Shown one piece after another: positions 17,990-27,603 of a DNA stretch of 64,000 bases. Made by a program: the position numbers and the translations under genes. The stretch comes from Actinomyces sp. AC-20-1. Lineage in GTDB: Bacteria > Actinomycetota > Actinomycetes > Actinomycetales > Actinomycetaceae. Numbering within the stretch: position 1 is the stretch's first letter; each line of letters starts with the position of its first letter. Under the pieces are notes generated by a model. It worked only from the letters and a program-made list of their open reading frames with translations, searched no databases and was not told the DNA's origin. The stretch lies in NCBI RefSeq assembly GCF_023369555.1, contig NZ_JACJVC010000012.1:1-64000 (forward strand), in the 5' to 3' direction.

Positions 17990-18029
17990 ATGATCATCAG
18001 ATAGGATCATGTCGGAGAAAGATGATCAT
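17990..18029. promoter_or_regulatory. Candidate DeoR operators around its -10
   Basis: Two identical 8-bp palindromes ATGATCAT (17990-17997 and 18022-18029), exactly 32 bp apart (about three helical turns), flank TAGGAT at 18002-18007, which also carries a half-copy GGATCAT (18004-18010). A further GTGATCAT lies at 17911-17918, near the start of the divergent VOC gene. The arrangement suggests autorepression by the adjacent DeoR protein and joint control of the VOC gene. Confidence 0.5.
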
Positions 18030-18056
18030 CCTGGCCATCCACCATGAGGAGGTGCC

Positions 18057-18824
18057 GTGCCCACCCGCACCGACCGAGAGCGGCAGATCCTGCGAGCCCT
18101 GTCCCCGACGACGCCGCTGAGCGTCCACGCCCTGACGCGCCTGACGGGCGTCTCAGGTGTCACCATCCGTCGGGACCTGGCGGCGCTGGCGGCGGACGGG
18201 CTGGTGACCCGCGTGCACGGGGGCGCCCTGAGGGCGCCACTGCGCGGATCGCCCCAGCCGATCAGCCTGCGCCGCGGCGAGGACCTGGAGGCCAAGCGCG
18301 TGCTGGCGCGAGCCACGGCGGACATGATCGAGGAGGGCCAGAGCCTCATCATCGACAACGGCACCACCTGCGAGCTGGTGGCCCATGAGCTCGTGGGCCG
18401 CAGGATCCGGGTCCTGTGCCTGTCGGTGGCTGCCGCCGCCGTCCTGGCCTCCAGCCCGGGACCCGTGGTCACCGTGCCCGGGGGCGTCGTCCAGACGGAC
18501 ACCCTGGCCATGCTGACGTCCACCGCCGTCGACGCGGTGCGGCGCTTCAGGGCCGACGTCGGCGTGCTGGGCGCCTGCGCCGCCTCACCGTCCGGCGGCC
18601 TGACCTGCGTGGAGGACGACGACGCCGCCCTCAAGGCCGCCATCATCGCCTCCAGCGCGCGGTGCCTCATGCCCGCCACCGCGCGCAAGCTCACCCGCTC
18701 CTCCACCTACCGCTTCGGCGGGCTGAGCGACCTCGACACCCTGCTGACGACCAGCGACGTCGACGGCGACGTCGTGGCGCAGCTGCGTCAAGCGGGCCTC
18801 GCCGTCGAGCTCCACGAGGCGTGA
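18057..18824 (+). CDS. DeoR/GlpR-family transcriptional regulator
   Basis: A 255-residue DeoR-type repressor. The N-terminal winged helix is clear (RERQILRALSPTT, VSGVTIRRDLAALAADGLVTRVHGGA). The C-terminal DeoRC sensor domain has IDNGTTCELVAHEL and VPGGVVQTDTL, related to sugar-phosphate isomerase folds, and VGVLGACAAS further on. Members sense phosphorylated sugars. The GTG start has SD GAGGAGG about 5 nt upstream. It is divergent from the VOC gene across a segment carrying repeated ATGATCAT palindromes. No sugar-catabolic operon is adjacent, so its target is uncertain. Confidence 0.9.
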   Translation: MPTRTDRERQILRALSPTTPLSVHALTRLTGVSGVTIRRDLAALAADGLVTRVHGGALRAPLRGSPQPISLRRGEDLEAKRVLARATADMIEEGQSLIIDNGTTCELVAHELVGRRIRVLCLSVAAAAVLASSPGPVVTVPGGVVQTDTLAMLTSTAVDAVRRFRADVGVLGACAASPSGGLTCVEDDDAALKAAIIASSARCLMPATARKLTRSSTYRFGGLSDLDTLLTTSDVDGDVVAQLRQAGLAVELHEA

Positions 18825-18829
18825 GGCCC

Positions 18830-20266
18830 TCAGCGCTCGGCGGCCTCCAGCTGGGCGACGGCGGCCAGGAGCAGGTCCTCGCGCCCCATGCGCGCCACCA
18901 GCTGAGCGCCGACCGGCACGCCCGTGAGCGACAGGCCCGCGGGCACCGAGACGCAGGGGTGGCCGGTGACGTTGAGCAGCGCCGTGTTGCCGATGATGTC
19001 CGCGGAGGCCAGCAGCGAGGCCAGCCACCCCCGGCCCGCGAAGTCGTGGGCGCCGCAGGGCAGCTGCGTGAGCGTGGGCAGGAGGATGAGGTCGGCGCTG
19101 CCGAAGGCCTCCTCGAGCCGCCAGGCGAGGTCGAGCTGGTGGCGGCGCGCGGCGCGGACCGCGCGCCCGGGCAGCAGGGAGCCCAGGCTGGCGGTGCGGC
19201 GGGTGCGCGCTGTGAGCCGGTCGGGGTGCTGGACCTGGGTGGACTCCTCGTGCATGCCGGCTGCGTACAGCGTGAGGAAGGTGGGGGTCGGGTTGGGCCA
19301 GCGCACGCGACCGGCCCGCACGTCGTGGCCCAGGGCCGCCAGCCGCTCAGCGAGAGCGGCGACGGCCGCCTCGACCTCCGGGTCCGGTGGCGCCCCCAGG
19401 ACCTGGTTGCTGGCGTGCAGGACGCGCAGCGGGCGGCTCGCCCCGGTGGTGGCCTCGGCGACGACCTCGGTGTAGGCCCGCTCGGGAGCGTCCAGGGTCC
19501 ACAGGTCGCCCTCGACGTTGCCGCGGATGACGTCCAGGACGAGGGCGGCGTCGACGGCGTCACGGGTGATCGCCCCAAAGGTCACCATGCCTTGCCACGC
19601 CTGCGCCAGCGGGGCCTGGGAGACCCGGCCACGGCTCGGCTTGAGCCCGACGACGCCGCAGGCCGAGGCGGGGATCCTCACCGATCCCCCGCCGTCGGAG
19701 CCCATGCCGACGGGGACGATGCCGGTGGCGACGGCGATGGCGGAGCCGGAGGAGGAGCCTCCGGGTGAGCGGGTGGTGTCCCAGGGGTTGAGGGCGGTGC
19801 CGTGGTGCTCGGACTCGCCGACGGGCCACTGCCCGAACTCCGGCATGAGGGTGCGGCCGATGACGACCGCCCCGGCACGGCGCAGGCGGGCGATGACCTC
19901 GGCGTCGCCGGTCTCGGGTGAGGAGTTGCCCCGCCCGCCGAGGCTCATGACGTGGCCGGCCTCGGGGTACTCCTCCTTGACGGCCACCGGCACGCCGGCG
20001 AGGGGCCCGACGGCCTGCCCGGCGGCGAGGGCGTCGTCGATGGCGTCGGCCTGGGCCCGGGCGGCCGCGTGACGCAGCTCGGTGAAGGCGTGCAGGACGG
20101 GGTTGAGGGCGTCGGCACGGGCGAGGGCGCCGTCGACGACGGCGCGGGCGCTCGTGCGCCCTGCACGCAGGTCCGCGACGATGGAGGCGGCGGAGGTCAG
20201 CGGGGCAGGCAGGGTGGCAAGGGTCTCGGCGCTGAGGCCGGGGACCTGGGTGAGGTCGGCAGTCAC
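18830..20266 (-). CDS. Amidase (amidase signature family)
   Basis: A 478-residue amidase. The Ser-cisSer-Lys triad is visible: Lys in VAVKEEY, first Ser in the GGSSSGSA segment, and the nucleophile region GMGSDGGGSVRIPASACGVVGLKPSRGRVS. It hydrolyses a carboxamide to acid and ammonia in the cytosol; substrate is not predictable. The GTG at 20266 is preferred because the region further upstream is Arg/Pro-rich, unlike the family, and this start gives normal length. It runs convergent to deoR with a 5-bp gap and lies downstream of the fumC terminator. Confidence 0.88.
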   Translation of the reverse strand: MTADLTQVPGLSAETLATLPAPLTSAASIVADLRAGRTSARAVVDGALARADALNPVLHAFTELRHAAARAQADAIDDALAAGQAVGPLAGVPVAVKEEYPEAGHVMSLGGRGNSSPETGDAEVIARLRRAGAVVIGRTLMPEFGQWPVGESEHHGTALNPWDTTRSPGGSSSGSAIAVATGIVPVGMGSDGGGSVRIPASACGVVGLKPSRGRVSQAPLAQAWQGMVTFGAITRDAVDAALVLDVIRGNVEGDLWTLDAPERAYTEVVAEATTGASRPLRVLHASNQVLGAPPDPEVEAAVAALAERLAALGHDVRAGRVRWPNPTPTFLTLYAAGMHEESTQVQHPDRLTARTRRTASLGSLLPGRAVRAARRHQLDLAWRLEEAFGSADLILLPTLTQLPCGAHDFAGRGWLASLLASADIIGNTALLNVTGHPCVSVPAGLSLTGVPVGAQLVARMGREDLLLAAVAQLEAAER

Positions 20267-20362
20267 GGTGACATGGTCGCACCCGGCTGTTCGCGTCCTC
20301 GCAACAGAGGGGCAGCTCGTCCGCCGCGGTGCCTCACGGCCCGGCTCGCCGTAGTGCGCAGG

Positions 20363-20403
20363 ACGCCCGCCCGCCCCAGGTGGTTGCCGGGGCGGGCGGG
20401 CGT
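20363..20403. terminator. Terminator downstream of fumC
   Basis: A perfect 15-bp stem (20363-20377 with 20389-20403) of G/C runs with an 11-nt loop, 40 bp past the fumC stop on the minus strand. No U-tract follows. Confidence 0.65.
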
Positions 20404-20443
20404 CGTCGTCAGGCAAGACCGCTCGGCGTGCCGAGCGGGTGCC

Positions 20444-21862
<1,419 letters not shown>

Positions 21863-21868
21863 GGGCCC

Positions 21869-21874
21869 AGGCTA
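21869..21874 (-). promoter_or_regulatory. -10-like TAGCCT, leaderless start of fumC
   Basis: On the minus strand TAGCCT is followed by GGGCCC and then the fumC ATG, a 6-nt spacing. Confidence 0.45.
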
Positions 21875-22101
21875 TCGGGCCGGGGCCGGTCGCAGGCGAG
21901 GACGGGTGTCCTACTGGCTTACTGGGACGGCCACTGAGCTCCTCACGCAGCCCTCGTCGTGTGAGACGACCTGTGCGCACCGACCACGTCCGCTCGGCTC
22001 GGAAGCCCACACGCTATCGGGCATTTGCCCGGTGGCAGGCACGGTCATGCCTCCTAGCATTGAAGTTGCCACGATGAATAGTGACAAAGGAGTTGATTAT
22101 C

Positions 22102-22950
22102 ATGGCTGGCACCATTTGCTTGACTTTCCATTTCGACGCAGTGAGCCTGTATCCTGGGATGTTCGGGGTGACCTCACCGTCCACGGCGTCCCGAGGAGAA
22201 TTCGGTGCCCGCGTCGGAGTCCCCCGCATTCTCGATCTCCTGCGCCGCGAGGACATCCCGGCGACCTTCTTCGTCCCCGGGCTGACCGTCGACACCTTCC
22301 CGGAGGTCTGCAAGGCGATCCGCGACCAAGGGCATGAGTTCGCGCACCATGGCTACCGTCACGTCAGCCCGGTCCCGATGACGGAGCAGGAGGAGCGCGA
22401 GGAGCTGCTCCGGGGGATCGATGCCATGGAGAGGCATCTCGATGGCTACCGCCCGTACGGGTACTGCTCACCGGCCTCGGACCTGTCACCGAACTCCATC
22501 CGCCTCCTCCGGGAGGAGGGCTTCGTGTACGACGCGACGATGTGCGCCAATGACTTCTCCCCCTACTGGTGCCGAGAGGGAGACAAACTCGGCACCGACG
22601 GGTCGATCACCTTCGGACAGACGGTTCCGCTTGTCAGCCTCCCCTTCTCGTGGACCCTTGATGACTTCCCCCAGATGGAGCTGGTCCTCAGCAGCAGCCT
22701 GACGCTGGAGGGCAACCGCGACCCGAAGGTGTGTGAGCGCATGTGGCTCGAGGACATGGACTTCATGAGCAAGGAGGTTCCCGACGGCGTCTTCGTCATG
22801 TGCTTCCACCCGCAGGTCATCGGCCGTGGGGCGCGCATCAGGGTCGTTGAGAACATGATCAGGAAGGGCCGCGAGCTCGGGTTCGAGTTCACCACCTGCC
22901 TGGACGCCGCTCAGCAGTGGAAGGCCGCGAACCCCTTCCCCGAGGCTTGA
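22102..22950 (+). CDS. Polysaccharide deacetylase (NodB-fold) family hydrolase
   Basis: A 282-residue NodB-fold protein. The metal-binding first motif is LTFHFDAVSLY and the His pair motif is HEFAHHGYRH. The third segment YRPYGYCSPASDLS differs from the RxPxG of chitin or peptidoglycan deacetylases, and FHPQVIGRGARI carries the late His. No signal peptide or membrane anchor is visible, so it is cytoplasmic. This fits small-molecule amidohydrolases of the fold (PuuE/allantoinase-like) better than wall deacetylases. The start is set by AAAGGAG about 9 nt before ATG 22102, not the GTG at 22081. First gene of the C45/DUF1097/LuxR cluster. Confidence 0.8.
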   Translation: MAGTICLTFHFDAVSLYPGMFGVTSPSTASRGEFGARVGVPRILDLLRREDIPATFFVPGLTVDTFPEVCKAIRDQGHEFAHHGYRHVSPVPMTEQEEREELLRGIDAMERHLDGYRPYGYCSPASDLSPNSIRLLREEGFVYDATMCANDFSPYWCREGDKLGTDGSITFGQTVPLVSLPFSWTLDDFPQMELVLSSSLTLEGNRDPKVCERMWLEDMDFMSKEVPDGVFVMCFHPQVIGRGARIRVVENMIRKGRELGFEFTTCLDAAQQWKAANPFPEA

Positions 22951-23047
22951 TATGGGACAGGGCGGGCGGCTCCGGTCCATCTCTTCCGCGGGACTGCTTC
23001 GCGGGACGGCCCTTGTCGCCGCCCGCCCCTCATCGTGAGGAACAACA

Positions 23048-24166
23048 ATGGCACTTCCACCGATCATCACCGTTGACGAGGCGGACCCCTATGAGCGGGG
23101 ACGCTCGATCGGACAGCAGGCGAAGACGTACATCGATCGTTCTCTGGACCTGTACGCCCGCATCTTCCATCATTACGCCCTTCTCGACTGGCCTGAGGTC
23201 GTTGAGCACGCACAGGACTTTCGTGGGGTGATCAAGGACTACTCACCCGACATCCTCGCGGAGATCGACGGGATCGCCGACGGCGCAGGAGTCGGACGGG
23301 GGGACATCCTGGCCCTGAATGTCCGCTCCGAGATCATGTTCGGGCTCAAGGTCGATCCTGCCGGCGAGTGCACGTCTTTCTTCGCCGGCCCCAGCTCGAC
23401 GTTCGATGGACACGTCCTCCTCGGACAGAACTGGGACTGGAAGCCCGATTGCCTCGACACGACCATCGTGATGGACATCAGGCAGGGACCGGACGCCCCC
23501 GCCTACATCACCATCGTCGAGGCGGGGCTCGTAGCCAAGACGGGATTCAACTCGGCAGGCATCGGCTTGACGACCAACACCCTTATCTCGCCCGAGGACA
23601 AGGGAAAACCGGCCGTGCCCTACCACGTCTTCCTTCGTGCGGTCCTCAACTGCACCAGTCTGGACCAGGTCGAGAAGATCCTGACGTCCTCTTGTCGGTC
23701 AGCCTCAGCGAACTACCTGGTGGCCTCGTCGTCGGGGCGAGGGTTCTCCGTGGAGACATGGCCCGGCAGTGGATCGAACGTCGCTCACGTCACACCCTCA
23801 AAGGGTGTCATCGGCCATTCGAACTGCTTCGTCTGCGACGTGCCGTTCGACGATATCGGCGCCATCGAGATTCCCGACGGCCCCGCACGCGTCAAGGAGC
23901 TGAAGGCCGCCCTGGAGGAGGCGTCCGGCAGTATCACCGTTGCTGCGCTCCACCGGATCTCCCAGAGCCACGGGGACCTGTTCCCGAACGGGATATGTCG
24001 ACACCCCGATGAGACCCAGGAGCCGATCACCCGTCTTGCCACCATCACCTCGTCGATCTACGACCTGACGACACTCACGGCCTACATCTGCCTTGGGACC
24101 CCTTGCCGTCATGACCTCGCGGAGTACCGCTCCTCCTTCCCCGAGTGGGCCGAGGGAACCCGATGA
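23048..24166 (+). CDS. C45-family autoproteolytic acyltransferase/hydrolase
   Basis: A 372-residue member of the isopenicillin-N acyltransferase (C45, Ntn-hydrolase) family. The predicted self-cleavage site is before Cys108 in AGECTSFFA, which would leave Cys108 as the N-terminal nucleophile. Downstream GHVLLGQNWDW and EAGLVAKTGFNSAGIGLTTNTL are family hallmarks. Substrates are N-acyl or small amide compounds (penicillins, carcinine, N-acyl amino acids); the actual one is unknown. No export signal is seen. SD GAGGAACAAC precedes the ATG. The stop overlaps the DUF1097 start as ATGA, implying coupled translation with that membrane protein. Confidence 0.85.
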   Translation: MALPPIITVDEADPYERGRSIGQQAKTYIDRSLDLYARIFHHYALLDWPEVVEHAQDFRGVIKDYSPDILAEIDGIADGAGVGRGDILALNVRSEIMFGLKVDPAGECTSFFAGPSSTFDGHVLLGQNWDWKPDCLDTTIVMDIRQGPDAPAYITIVEAGLVAKTGFNSAGIGLTTNTLISPEDKGKPAVPYHVFLRAVLNCTSLDQVEKILTSSCRSASANYLVASSSGRGFSVETWPGSGSNVAHVTPSKGVIGHSNCFVCDVPFDDIGAIEIPDGPARVKELKAALEEASGSITVAALHRISQSHGDLFPNGICRHPDETQEPITRLATITSSIYDLTTLTAYICLGTPCRHDLAEYRSSFPEWAEGTR

Positions 24167-24717
24167 TGATGTCATCACGCCAGTTCATACCTATCGCTGT
24201 CTTCACGGGGGTTCTCGGGGCAACAGTCCAGGTGATCGACATCATCGTCCATTCGTGGATTCCACCGGACGGAAACACCGGAATGGCCTGGATCGCCTTC
24301 CTGGCATGGGCGACCTATTTCATGTCGGGAGGCACTGCCCGAGGAGGAGTGAAGGCATTCATTGGCATGACGATCGGATGCCTCCTGGCCCTGGGGATAC
24401 TCGGGCTCAGCGGCTTCATCGACTTCCTTGGAATGTGGTCCGGCCCGGTGGCGATCGCGTGCCTGGTCCCTCTGACGATCATGCTGGAACGCGGACCCGA
24501 TATCAGCTCGGCTGTCGCCCCCGTCTTCATCGGTGCCGGGGCCTACTTCGGGCTGCTCGGATCGTACGCCAATGCCCCTCGGACCCATTTGCTCGCCGGA
24601 GTGCTCCTCTACGCGGTGCTCGGCCTCGTTTTTGGGTGGATGACCGTCTTCGGGAGAAAGTGGTACACCGACTGGATTGACGACAGAGTCGACAGTTCCG
24701 CACCCGCCACGCCTTAG
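24163..24717 (+). CDS. DUF1097-family inner-membrane protein
   Basis: A 184-residue membrane protein with about five hydrophobic segments: IPIAVFTGVLGATVQVIDII, WIAFLAWATYFM, IGMTIGCLLALGILGL, a segment around VAIACLVPLTIML, and LLAGVLLYAVLGLVFGWMTVF. It resembles DUF1097 (YcdZ-like) proteins of unknown, possibly transport, function. The start ATG 24163 overlaps the C45 gene stop, so it is made with the hydrolase. It may move the hydrolase substrate or product (inference). The C-terminus is soluble and acidic. Confidence 0.75.
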   Translation: MMMSSRQFIPIAVFTGVLGATVQVIDIIVHSWIPPDGNTGMAWIAFLAWATYFMSGGTARGGVKAFIGMTIGCLLALGILGLSGFIDFLGMWSGPVAIACLVPLTIMLERGPDISSAVAPVFIGAGAYFGLLGSYANAPRTHLLAGVLLYAVLGLVFGWMTVFGRKWYTDWIDDRVDSSAPATP

Positions 24718-24790
24718 GTATCCTCGGGTGCGTCAGCAGTCGATGACGACGCCGAGGCCCGGCTGCGCTCATGGGGCAGGCAGGTATGAC

Positions 24791-26611
24791 GTGAACCAGG
24801 CTCTTCCTCATGAGCACGCGGACCTTCCGCGGGGCGCGGTACAGCAGCGCCCCGCGGAAGCGGTCGTCTTTCTTGACTCAGTCCACGTGTTGAATGACCC
24901 GCTCGACCTCATCACACAACCCGTCATAGATCTGGCTCGCACATCGCTGATGACGGATGAGGGGTCAGTCTCCTTCGTGATGTACGGAGGCCGGTCGGGC
25001 ACCCTGCTCGTGACGATCACGCGCCCGCAGTGCAGCCCTCATGTTCGTGAGGTAAAGGCGCATGACGCCAAACCCAGATCCGGGCTGACCATCAGGCAGT
25101 TGGAGGTGCTTACCCTCATCGCTTTCGGTTGCACCAATCATGAGGTCTCCGAGAGACTCGGTATCAGACCAAAAACGGTCGGCGCCCATGTTGAGGACGT
25201 CTTCAACCGCCTCGGAGTCGGCACTCGTGCACTGGCCGCGGCCGTGGCGTTGGAGCAGAACCTCCTCTTCTGGGGGGCCGTCCCCACCGGCACCGCCTTT
25301 TCCAGTTTTCGCTTGTCCCGCCTCAAAGGGGCGTGGGAGCACAGCTCGAACTCAACAGCCCGCCGCCCTCCCACCCCTCCTTCATCAACCACACCGAGCA
25401 CACGCGGAGCAAGCCGGATCAGCACGGCCTCTCTGCGGATCGCCTCGATAGTCCCGGCGCAGTTTCCGGGAGAGTCCTCGGACATGATTCAAGCCGCGAC
25501 AATGGCGATCGAACGCCGCAATGAGCGCAACGGCATCCATGGGACCCCCATTGAGCACTGTGTTATTGAGTGCGACGTATTCGACACCTCAAGCATGAGT
25601 GAGGCGCTCCGTAGAGCAACCAACTCCGGTGCTGATGCCGTTCTTCTCGGCTACAACCTTGACTACCCGAACACCGAGAGCTTCTTGAGGGCTGCCGGCG
25701 ACGCCGAGGTTCCTGTTATTCACGCCTCGACGTCCCAGCTGGCGATAGCCACTGTTGCCGACAATCAGGACAGGCTGGGAAACATCTTTCACATCTGCGG
25801 TGGAGACGAGCTGTACGGGCACGGCGTTGACGACTTTCTTCGGCACCTCGTCTCGGCCCAGGGCTCGCGCCTACGGGGAAGGCGACTCGCGTTCATTGAG
25901 GCGCCGACCGGGATGAACGTCATCCACCCCTACTCCCAGGAGAGGATCGAGGACCTCGGGATCCAGCTGTCGACGATTCCCCGTTCCGACCCGTTGTGCA
26001 ACGCGGAGGACAGGGCAAGAATCGTCGAGAGCATGAAGAGCTGCGACCCGGACATCATCGTCTGCGCCTCGTTTCTCGACCATCTGCTGCTCGTCGACGT
26101 CATGAGGTCACTTGTCGACCGCCCCGTGAAGCCGCTCGTCTTCTCCTTCTTCACCCCGTCACTGGCAGGATTTCTTGAGGAGAACGCGGACCTTGCCGAG
26201 GGCATCGTTTGGTCAACACAAACAGGTATCTACGGTGACGCTTTCGGGAAGAGGTTTCGCCAGGAGTTCCTCAGGAGTAACGGGCGCTCCCCGGGCTACT
26301 CGCAAGCAGGCGTCCAGTACGACGCGGTCAACATGCTCATCCGATCGTGGCTCGAAGCCGCTCATCCGCGAAACTACGCCGATGTCATCGCACAGATGAG
26401 GGACACTCCCTACAGGGGCGTCAACGGGAGCTATTGGCTGGCACGCGCCGGCCAGGCACCACTGAGCTACCCTCACGAGAGCCTCGACGGCTCACTTGCG
26501 CAGGCGCAGCTGATTTATCAGGTCCGCAACGGAGCCAACGTCGTCATCCAACCGGATGCCTACGCACAGGCGCAGGTGGACCTCACAGGAACGGTGCTCG
26601 GACTCGACTAA
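24791..26611 (+). CDS. LuxR-HTH regulator fused to a type I periplasmic-binding-protein-like sensor domain
   Basis: A 606-residue fusion of unusual order. Residues 1-95 form a small alpha/beta region (AVVFLDSVHVLND, SVSFVMYGG). A LuxR/GerE helix-turn-helix follows at about 97-160 (LTIRQLEVLTLIAFGCTNHE, RPKTVGAHVEDVFNRLGVGT). After a Ser/Thr/Pro linker, residues about 215-600 match substrate-binding proteins of the branched-chain amino acid/amide/urea type (LRIASIVPAQFPGESSDMIQ, FHICGGDELYGHG, YDAVNMLIRSWLEA). No signal peptide or membrane helix separates the parts, so the receptor should be cytosolic and bind DNA directly. GTG 24791 is tentative; ATG 24743 is possible. It likely controls the three genes upstream. 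Confidence 0.8.
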   Translation: MNQALPHEHADLPRGAVQQRPAEAVVFLDSVHVLNDPLDLITQPVIDLARTSLMTDEGSVSFVMYGGRSGTLLVTITRPQCSPHVREVKAHDAKPRSGLTIRQLEVLTLIAFGCTNHEVSERLGIRPKTVGAHVEDVFNRLGVGTRALAAAVALEQNLLFWGAVPTGTAFSSFRLSRLKGAWEHSSNSTARRPPTPPSSTTPSTRGASRISTASLRIASIVPAQFPGESSDMIQAATMAIERRNERNGIHGTPIEHCVIECDVFDTSSMSEALRRATNSGADAVLLGYNLDYPNTESFLRAAGDAEVPVIHASTSQLAIATVADNQDRLGNIFHICGGDELYGHGVDDFLRHLVSAQGSRLRGRRLAFIEAPTGMNVIHPYSQERIEDLGIQLSTIPRSDPLCNAEDRARIVESMKSCDPDIIVCASFLDHLLLVDVMRSLVDRPVKPLVFSFFTPSLAGFLEENADLAEGIVWSTQTGIYGDAFGKRFRQEFLRSNGRSPGYSQAGVQYDAVNMLIRSWLEAAHPRNYADVIAQMRDTPYRGVNGSYWLARAGQAPLSYPHESLDGSLAQAQLIYQVRNGANVVIQPDAYAQAQVDLTGTVLGLD

Positions 26612-26733
26612 CAGCACGAGAGCGCTGCGAGCACGGGTGCGCACGCTCCTTCACCACGAATAACCAGCCGGTTCGCAGGCCGGGCCCGGAAGCAGCAAGT
26701 CCCGCCATAGACGTGGATCGCATAACCCTGCTT

Positions 26734-26806
26734 TGGACAACGTCACCCGCCCCAGGACAACCTGGTTGCGCCTTTCACGTTGTCCAGCCACACGGATGGT
26801 TGTCCT
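26734..26806. repeat. Four-heptamer inverted array, GGACAAC/GTTGTCC
   Basis: GGACAAC occurs at 26735-26741 and 26755-26761, and its complement GTTGTCC at 26779-26785 and 26799-26805. Both pairs are spaced exactly 20 bp and all four are symmetric about 26770. Extended matches pair copy 1 with copy 3 (TGGACAACGT) and copy 2 with copy 4 (AGGACAACC). It could be a multi-site operator, a transposon end or a recombinase site. Confidence 0.7.
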
Positions 26807-26980
26807 CGCACGCACAACGGATGTCACGCACCCAGTCAACGACTGAGGTGCGTTCCTTTGCATGGTGACGGTTCCCGCGAGGGGGTGCTGGTCGAGGCGG
26901 CTGAGGGCATCTCGGTTGTGACTCCGCCAAGAACCATCTGAAGGGACCCGCGACGACCCACCGTCAGCCTGCCCCGCCCG

Positions 26981-27200
26981 TCTTGGTCGGGGAGCTCCCA
27001 GCAGACCCTGGCCGGACGCGACGAGATGGTCCGCCGTCTGCTGTGCGTGGGCTTCCAGGATCTCATCGGTGCCGAGGCCGACCAGGTCTCGGCGCCTGCC
27101 GCAACGAGCGCTCCTCCGGATCGCACGCCCTCAGCGCGGACACCCTGCCGTTGACCCCATGTGCGGCGTCCCGACCTGCACACGCCCAGCAGCGCACACA
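26981..27200 (+). pseudogene. Possible degenerate IS256-type transposase fragment
   Basis: One frame reads DEMVRRLLCVGFQDLIGAEA and, after an apparent shift of frame, the next reads GACRNERSSGSHAL. This order resembles the N-terminal part of IS256-family (Mutator) transposases, where an alpha-helical LIGAE region precedes a GAGRYERS motif. There is no start, no catalytic domain and no recognisable terminal repeats. The similarity is by eye only. Confidence 0.35.
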
Positions 27201-27551
27201 TATCCGCGTGGAGTCATTCCAGCCCAGCCCGCTCGATCGCGGCCCGCCGGCCCAGCAGCCGCTCATCCGCACTAGCCGACCAGGACGACCACCACCAGGC
27301 GACAACCCCGCTGACTCGCACCCCGACCGCTGGGCCCTTCGTCCCCGCAGTTGCCCCGAGCGAGGCGGCGGCCCCGCCCACGTGATGGCAGGCAGCGCGT
27401 CGCACAACTGACCCGAGGTGAGCAAACGGCCGCAATCTCGCCGATCACACACACCGACAAGGCGCCAACCTCTCAGTCACACAAAACCGGACCTATGAAT
27501 TTGTGCATTCCAACACATATGGGACCAAATACCCCTATGGTGAGCGCTTGA

Positions 27552-27573
27552 GCAGCCGGGCCAACCCGGCTGC
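27552..27573 (+). promoter_or_regulatory. Hairpin in the leader of the SLC13 transporter gene
   Basis: GCAGCCGGG (27552-27560), loop CCAA, CCCGGCTGC (27565-27573): a perfect 9-bp stem ending 20 bp before the SD. It could be an attenuator, an operator, or the terminator of an upstream transcript. Confidence 0.4.
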
Positions 27574-27603
27574 GCCCCTTCCCGAGTACCACAGGAGATG
27601 AGC

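Larger units (their letters stand above)
26612..27603. other. About 1 kb without an intact gene
   Basis: No frame here has a believable product. It holds an ordered array of GGACAAC/GTTGTCC heptamers (26734-26806), a probable decayed transposase fragment (26981-27200), a low-GC promoter-like stretch (27480-27540) and a hairpin (27552-27573) before the transporter gene. Base composition is mixed, consistent with decay after insertion and deletion. Confidence 0.5.

Noticed and set aside
26680-26710. SRP-RNA-like string GGGCCCGGAAGCAGCA
   Set aside because: The apical loop is not the required GGAAGGGAGCAGCC form and the flanks do not fold into the long SRP hairpin.
26983-27411. 142-codon open frame after the LuxR-fusion gene
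   Set aside because: Composition is Pro/Arg/His-rich, there is no SD, and neighbouring frames better explain it as decayed transposase sequence.
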